Of a stretch of 25,489 bases of DNA, positions 22,568 to 25,489 are shown piece after piece; position 1 is the first letter of the stretch; each line of letters starts with the position of its first letter. Source of the stretch: Chersky-822 sp035553055 (GTDB lineage: Bacteria > Actinomycetota > Actinomycetes > Streptosporangiales > Streptosporangiaceae); the NCBI GenBank assembly GCA_035553055.1, contig DATNEK010000222.1, forward strand, positions 1 to 25,489, in the 5' to 3' direction. Made by a program: the position numbers and the translations under genes. The notes beneath the pieces were generated by a model. That model did no database searches. It worked only from the letters and a program-made list of their open reading frames with translations, and was not told the DNA's origin.

Positions 22568-23332
22568 GTGACTGAGCCGGTCGTTGACCTCAACGCCGAC
22601 CTCGGCGAGTCGTTCGGCACCTGGAAACTGGGCGATGACCAGGCCCTGATGCAGGTAATCACCAGCGCGAACGTCGCCTGCGGTTTCCACGCCGGTGACC
22701 CGCTGACGCTTCGCCAGACCTGTGAGGTGGCCGCTGCGGCTGGCGTCACGATCGGCGCCCAGGTGTCGTACCGCGACCTGGCCGGGTTCGGCCGCAGGGA
22801 CATGGCTGTGCCGACCGATGAACTGACCGCTGAGCTGCTGTACCAGATAGCAGCCTTGGACGGGATCGCCAGGACGGAAGGGTCGCGGGTCAGCTACGTC
22901 AAGCCGCATGGAGCGCTGTACCACCGGGTCAGAAAGGATCCGGCTCAAGCGACGGCGCTCGTCGACGCCATCCGCGCCTATGACCCGACGCTGCCGCTGC
23001 TCACTCTGGCCACCGGTGAAGCTGCTGACCTGGCAGCCGCTGCCGGCATCCGAGTCGTCGCCGAGGCATTCGCCGACCGCGGTTACACCGCCGACGGCTC
23101 GCTAGTGCCGCGTGGGCAGCCAGGTGCGCTGCGGACTGATCCAGCCGAGGTCGCAAGCCGTGCGGTCACGATGGTGACCAAGGGCGTCGTCACGTCGGAT
23201 GACGGCATGGCCGTGCCGGTTCAGGCTCGCTCGCTGTGCGTGCACGGAGACACCCCCGGCGCTGTCGCGCTCGCCACCGCGGTCCGCCAGGCGCTCGAGC
23301 GAGCAGGGGTGCGGCTCGCGCCGTTCGCGTGA
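22568..23332 (+). CDS. pxpA: 5-oxoprolinase subunit A (LamB/YcsF family)
   Basis: A 254-residue protein of the LamB/YcsF family, a subunit of the bacterial ATP-dependent 5-oxoprolinase that opens 5-oxoproline (pyroglutamate) to glutamate. Family motifs are DLNADLGESFG (7-17), SANVACGFHAGDP (33-45), GAQVSYRDLAGFGRR, VSYVKPHGALYH and AEAFADRGYTADGSLVPR. Length equals the family norm. GTG 22568 is chosen because it begins the conserved VVDLNADLGES region and sits 2 nt after the upstream stop; the frame is open further upstream but inside the DUF1841-like gene. It is the first of three subunits encoded in line, pxpA-pxpB-pxpC. Confidence 0.93.
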   Translation: MTEPVVDLNADLGESFGTWKLGDDQALMQVITSANVACGFHAGDPLTLRQTCEVAAAAGVTIGAQVSYRDLAGFGRRDMAVPTDELTAELLYQIAALDGIARTEGSRVSYVKPHGALYHRVRKDPAQATALVDAIRAYDPTLPLLTLATGEAADLAAAAGIRVVAEAFADRGYTADGSLVPRGQPGALRTDPAEVASRAVTMVTKGVVTSDDGMAVPVQARSLCVHGDTPGAVALATAVRQALERAGVRLAPFA

Positions 23333-23367
23333 GGCTGTCCGGAGGACTCGCTTGATGGTTCGGGCTG

Positions 23368-24138
23368 ATGATCAAGGCTAGGCCGACCGGGGATTCCGGG
23401 CTGCTGCTCGACACCGACGTGCCGCCTGCCTGGCTAGCCGCCGCTATCGAGCGCGCTGGCCTGCCCGGCGTCGTCGACGTCGTTCCTGGTGCCGCGACTG
23501 TACTCGTGTTGACCGGACCGGGCACGGCGGACTTCGCTGACCTGGCCGCGAGGATCTCGGCGCTGCCCGTGACCGAGGCCGCTACCAGCATCGCGGAGGT
23601 CATCGAGATCCCGGTGCACTACGACGGCGCGGATCTCGCTGATGTCGCTGAGCTCACCGGTCTGTCGGTCACCGAGGTCATCGAGGCGCACTCGGGAGGG
23701 CTCTACACCGTGGGCTGGCTCGGGTTCTCTCCCGGATTCGGGTACCTCAGGGGGCTCGACGAACGGCTGATGAAGGTTCCGAGGCTGGCGACGCCGCGCG
23801 TGGCCGTGCCTGCCGGGTCCGTGGCTATCGCGGCCGGGCTCGCCGCCGTCTACCCGCGCGTTTCACCTGGCGGCTGGCGACTACTCGGCCACACTTCGGT
23901 CCGCATGTGGGACGAAGACCGCGATCCAGCCGCCCTGCTATCCCCTGCCAGGCGTGTCAGGTTCGTGGCCATGGCCCAGCGCCGTACAAGCCGCTCCCCC
24001 GTGCCCAGCGCTGCGGACGCGTCGATCGGACCTGCTGGTGCCGAGGCGCCGGACCGGCCGGCTGGTGCCAGGCATTCGCCGACCGGCCGGGTGGAGCCGG
24101 TGCGGCGGCGGCGGTCGATGGGCCGTGTCTCGAGGTGA
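23368..24138 (+). CDS. pxpB: 5-oxoprolinase subunit B (KipI/allophanate hydrolase subunit 1 family)
   Basis: A 256-residue protein of the carboxyltransferase-domain subdomain C/D family that includes KipI and PxpB. Key segments are GDSGLLLD (8-15), VVDVVPGAATVLV (35-47), IPVHYDGADLADVA (81-94), the signature YTVGWLGFSPGFGYLRGL (113-130), VPRLATPRVAVPAGSVAIA and GGWRLLGHT (168-176). Conserved sequence ends around VRFVAM near 202. The last ~54 residues are a low-complexity Ala/Pro/Arg tail not usual for the family, and they overlap the start of pxpC. ATG 23368 is the only good start, since an in-frame TGA lies at 23353-23355. A GGAGG at 23341 is rather far upstream. It works as a complex with PxpC and PxpA. 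Confidence 0.92.
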   Translation: MIKARPTGDSGLLLDTDVPPAWLAAAIERAGLPGVVDVVPGAATVLVLTGPGTADFADLAARISALPVTEAATSIAEVIEIPVHYDGADLADVAELTGLSVTEVIEAHSGGLYTVGWLGFSPGFGYLRGLDERLMKVPRLATPRVAVPAGSVAIAAGLAAVYPRVSPGGWRLLGHTSVRMWDEDRDPAALLSPARRVRFVAMAQRRTSRSPVPSAADASIGPAGAEAPDRPAGARHSPTGRVEPVRRRRSMGRVSR

Positions 24139-25061
24139 TCAAGCCAGGACCGCTGGCCACCGTGCAGGATCTGGGCAGGCACGGTCGAGGCTCCATCGGA
24201 GTACCGCCCTCTGGTGCCGCCGATCGGGCGAGCCTGATCGCCGCCAACCGCCTGGTCGGCAACCCCGACGGCTCGGCCGGCCTCGAACTGACGCTCGGCC
24301 GCGCGGTCTTTCGCTGTCACGGCGACCTCGTGATCGCTGTGACCGGCGCGCCGGCGACCGTGACCGTAGATCGAGTTGCGGGCACCGAGCCTGCGCCGAT
24401 TAGCTTCGGCGCATGCATCGAGGCCGCTGCCGGGACTGTCGTCAGCATCGGCGCACCAAGCGCCGGCCTGCGCTGCTACGTCGCGGTGGCCGGCGGCGTC
24501 GCCGTGCCAGCCGTTCTCGGCAGCCGGTCAGCTGACCTACTCTCCGATTTGGGCGGCGGCCAGCTCCGGCCCGGCTCGACGCTGCCGATCGGCTCCGACA
24601 GCGCTAAAGCAGGCGAGGCTGGCGAGGCTGGCGCGATCTATGGGTCGGGGATCACGACGCGGATAGTCGAGCGCGGCGCCGTCGCTGAGCTCCGCGTGAT
24701 CGGAGGGCCGAGACTCGACTGGTTCGAGGCTGACGCGCTTGACCGCCTCTGCTCCGGCATCTACACCGTGACCCCAGCCAGCAACAGGACAGGGCTGCGG
24801 TTGCACGGCGAGCCGATGCTCAGGTCGAGCGGTGCCGAACTGCCGAGCGAGGGGCTAGTCACCGGCGCCTTGCAGGTGCCACCAGACGGTCTGCCGATCC
24901 TGTTGCTCGCCGACCACCCGACCGTCGGCGGCTACCCGGTGATCGCCTGCGTGGCCAGCGCCGACCTCGGCCTCGCGGCCCAGCTCCGCCCAGGCGACCG
25001 CCTCCGCTTCTCTAGTCCCGCTAAGGCGGGCCGCCTAGGAGAATGCAGCGTGGGAGCTTAG
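24135..25061 (+). CDS. pxpC: 5-oxoprolinase subunit C (KipA/biotin-dependent carboxyltransferase family)
   Basis: A 308-residue protein of the KipA/allophanate hydrolase subunit 2 family. It has IKPGPLATVQDLGR (2-15) and VPPSGAADRASLIAANRLVGN, then LELTLGRAVF, GLRCYVAVAGGVAVP and the C-terminal PSEGLVTGALQVPPDGLPILLLADHPTVGGYPVIA block typical of the family. GTG 24135 is chosen because it forms a GTGA overlap with the pxpB stop and lies right at the conserved VIKPGP start; the frame is open to 23907 but that stretch is pxpB coding sequence in another frame. A short AGEAGEAGA repeat appears at about 155-165. It forms the ATP-dependent 5-oxoprolinase with PxpA and PxpB. Confidence 0.92.
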   Translation: MIKPGPLATVQDLGRHGRGSIGVPPSGAADRASLIAANRLVGNPDGSAGLELTLGRAVFRCHGDLVIAVTGAPATVTVDRVAGTEPAPISFGACIEAAAGTVVSIGAPSAGLRCYVAVAGGVAVPAVLGSRSADLLSDLGGGQLRPGSTLPIGSDSAKAGEAGEAGAIYGSGITTRIVERGAVAELRVIGGPRLDWFEADALDRLCSGIYTVTPASNRTGLRLHGEPMLRSSGAELPSEGLVTGALQVPPDGLPILLLADHPTVGGYPVIACVASADLGLAAQLRPGDRLRFSSPAKAGRLGECSVGA

Positions 25062-25172
25062 CTGCCGTTCGCGGTGAGGGTCCGCTCGGTCTGGTGGTCG
25101 ATGACGGCAGAGTTCCCATCATCACGCACGAGCCGGTCAAACACATCAGGCTCCTGCCCGTCGCGGGGCGCC

Positions 25173-25199
25173 GGCCTCGATGCCGCAGCATCGCCGGCC
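25173..25199 (+). terminator. possible terminator hairpin after pxpC
   Basis: CGATGC (25178-25183) pairs with GCATCG (25188-25193) around a 4-nt loop, and outer GGCC/GGCC arms extend the stem past a small internal loop. It is 112 nt after the pxpC stop, with no T-tract. The 25062-25489 gap otherwise holds only the interspersed repeat copy B and no supported gene. Confidence 0.4.
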
Positions 25200-25317
25200 C
25201 GGCCATGTCGTAAATCCAGCGAACCCAACGACAACGTCGGGCCAGCGAAGCTTGTCTATCGCAATGCCAGGAACTTAAGGAAGTGCCGTCGCGGGCAGGC
25301 CGGGCAAGACCGGGAAG

Positions 25318-25457
25318 AGTCAGCCGCATCCGAGCCCGGAGTTTCATGATCTGGGAGACTTTCCCACGCTATGCGCGGAAAACTCTCCCGCACACGAAAA
25401 GCCTCCCAGATCATGAACCCGGTATCGGGATGATTGCCCGAAATGCCCGGGCAGGGC
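25318..25457. repeat. palindrome-bearing interspersed repeat, copy B
   Basis: Inverted, roughly 90 percent identical counterpart of 11432-11573 by eye. The 69-bp core (25346-25414) has the same 12-bp inverted ends ATGATCTGGGAG/CTCCCAGATCAT at exactly the same spacing, and a nested pair GGGAGACTTTCC/GGAAAACTCTCCC. Similarity continues about 43 bp on one side (through ATCGGGATGATTGCCCG) and about 28 bp on the other (CAGCCGCATCCG). It lies about 260 nt past the pxpC stop. Confidence 0.85.
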
Positions 25458-25489
25458 GGGGATCTTGTCGCGTTATCAGCCTTACGCGC

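Noticed and set aside
1..25489. tRNA genes
   Set aside because: GGTTCGA-like T-loop strings were looked for; those found lie inside protein genes and no cloverleaf arms accompany them.

Overview
The window is GC-rich, densely packed actinomycete chromosome. The order parE - small zinc-ribbon-like protein - principal sigma factor resembles the parE/hrdB neighbourhood of Streptomyces. The sequence alone does not fix the genus; a Streptomyces/Streptosporangiales-type actinomycete is the most I would say. I saw no tRNA, rRNA, CRISPR array, transposase or phage gene.

Region 1 (1-8614) is the right-hand end of what looks like a biosynthetic gene cluster; its left part lies outside the window. After the tail of a gene that may encode a haem-oxygenase-like oxidase and a convergent HSL-type hydrolase, eight plus-strand genes overlap end to start: adenylating ligase, acyl carrier protein, ketosynthase, ketosynthase-like partner, 4-hydroxymandelate synthase-type dioxygenase, phytanoyl-CoA-type Fe/2OG oxygenase, and ThDP-dependent 2-oxoacid dehydrogenase E1 alpha and beta. 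The likely logic is that 4-hydroxyphenylpyruvate gives 4-hydroxymandelate (or a related aryl acid), which is activated, held on the carrier protein and joined or elongated by an unusual ketosynthase pair. The E1 pair supplies or decarboxylates a 2-oxoacid unit and the Fe/2OG enzyme tailors the product. The product is unknown. The ketosynthase has Asn where the first catalytic His is expected, and the carrier protein has Gly-Ser instead of Asp-Ser.

Region 2 (8644-16265) is core and regulatory: parE (minus), a small Cys/His protein (plus), the HrdB/SigA-type sigma factor (minus) and a PAS-GAF-SpoIIE phosphatase (minus). It is rich in short repeats. Related 27-nt tandem repeats encoding TVPEAR-containing nonapeptides occur in both the sigma factor N-terminus and the phosphatase C-terminus. 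A 15-nt minisatellite begins 8 nt upstream of the sigma factor start codon.

Region 3 (16580-20560, minus) is a peptide-type ABC importer operon (lipoprotein, then two permeases) with no ATPase gene in the window. A perfect stem-loop lies between the lipoprotein gene and the first permease gene.

Region 4 (20925-25061, plus) has a DUF1841-like hypothetical gene followed by the three 5-oxoprolinase subunits in the order pxpA-pxpB-pxpC. A ~142-bp palindrome-bearing element occurs twice in opposite orientation, next to the sigma factor stop (11432-11573) and near the window end (25318-25457).
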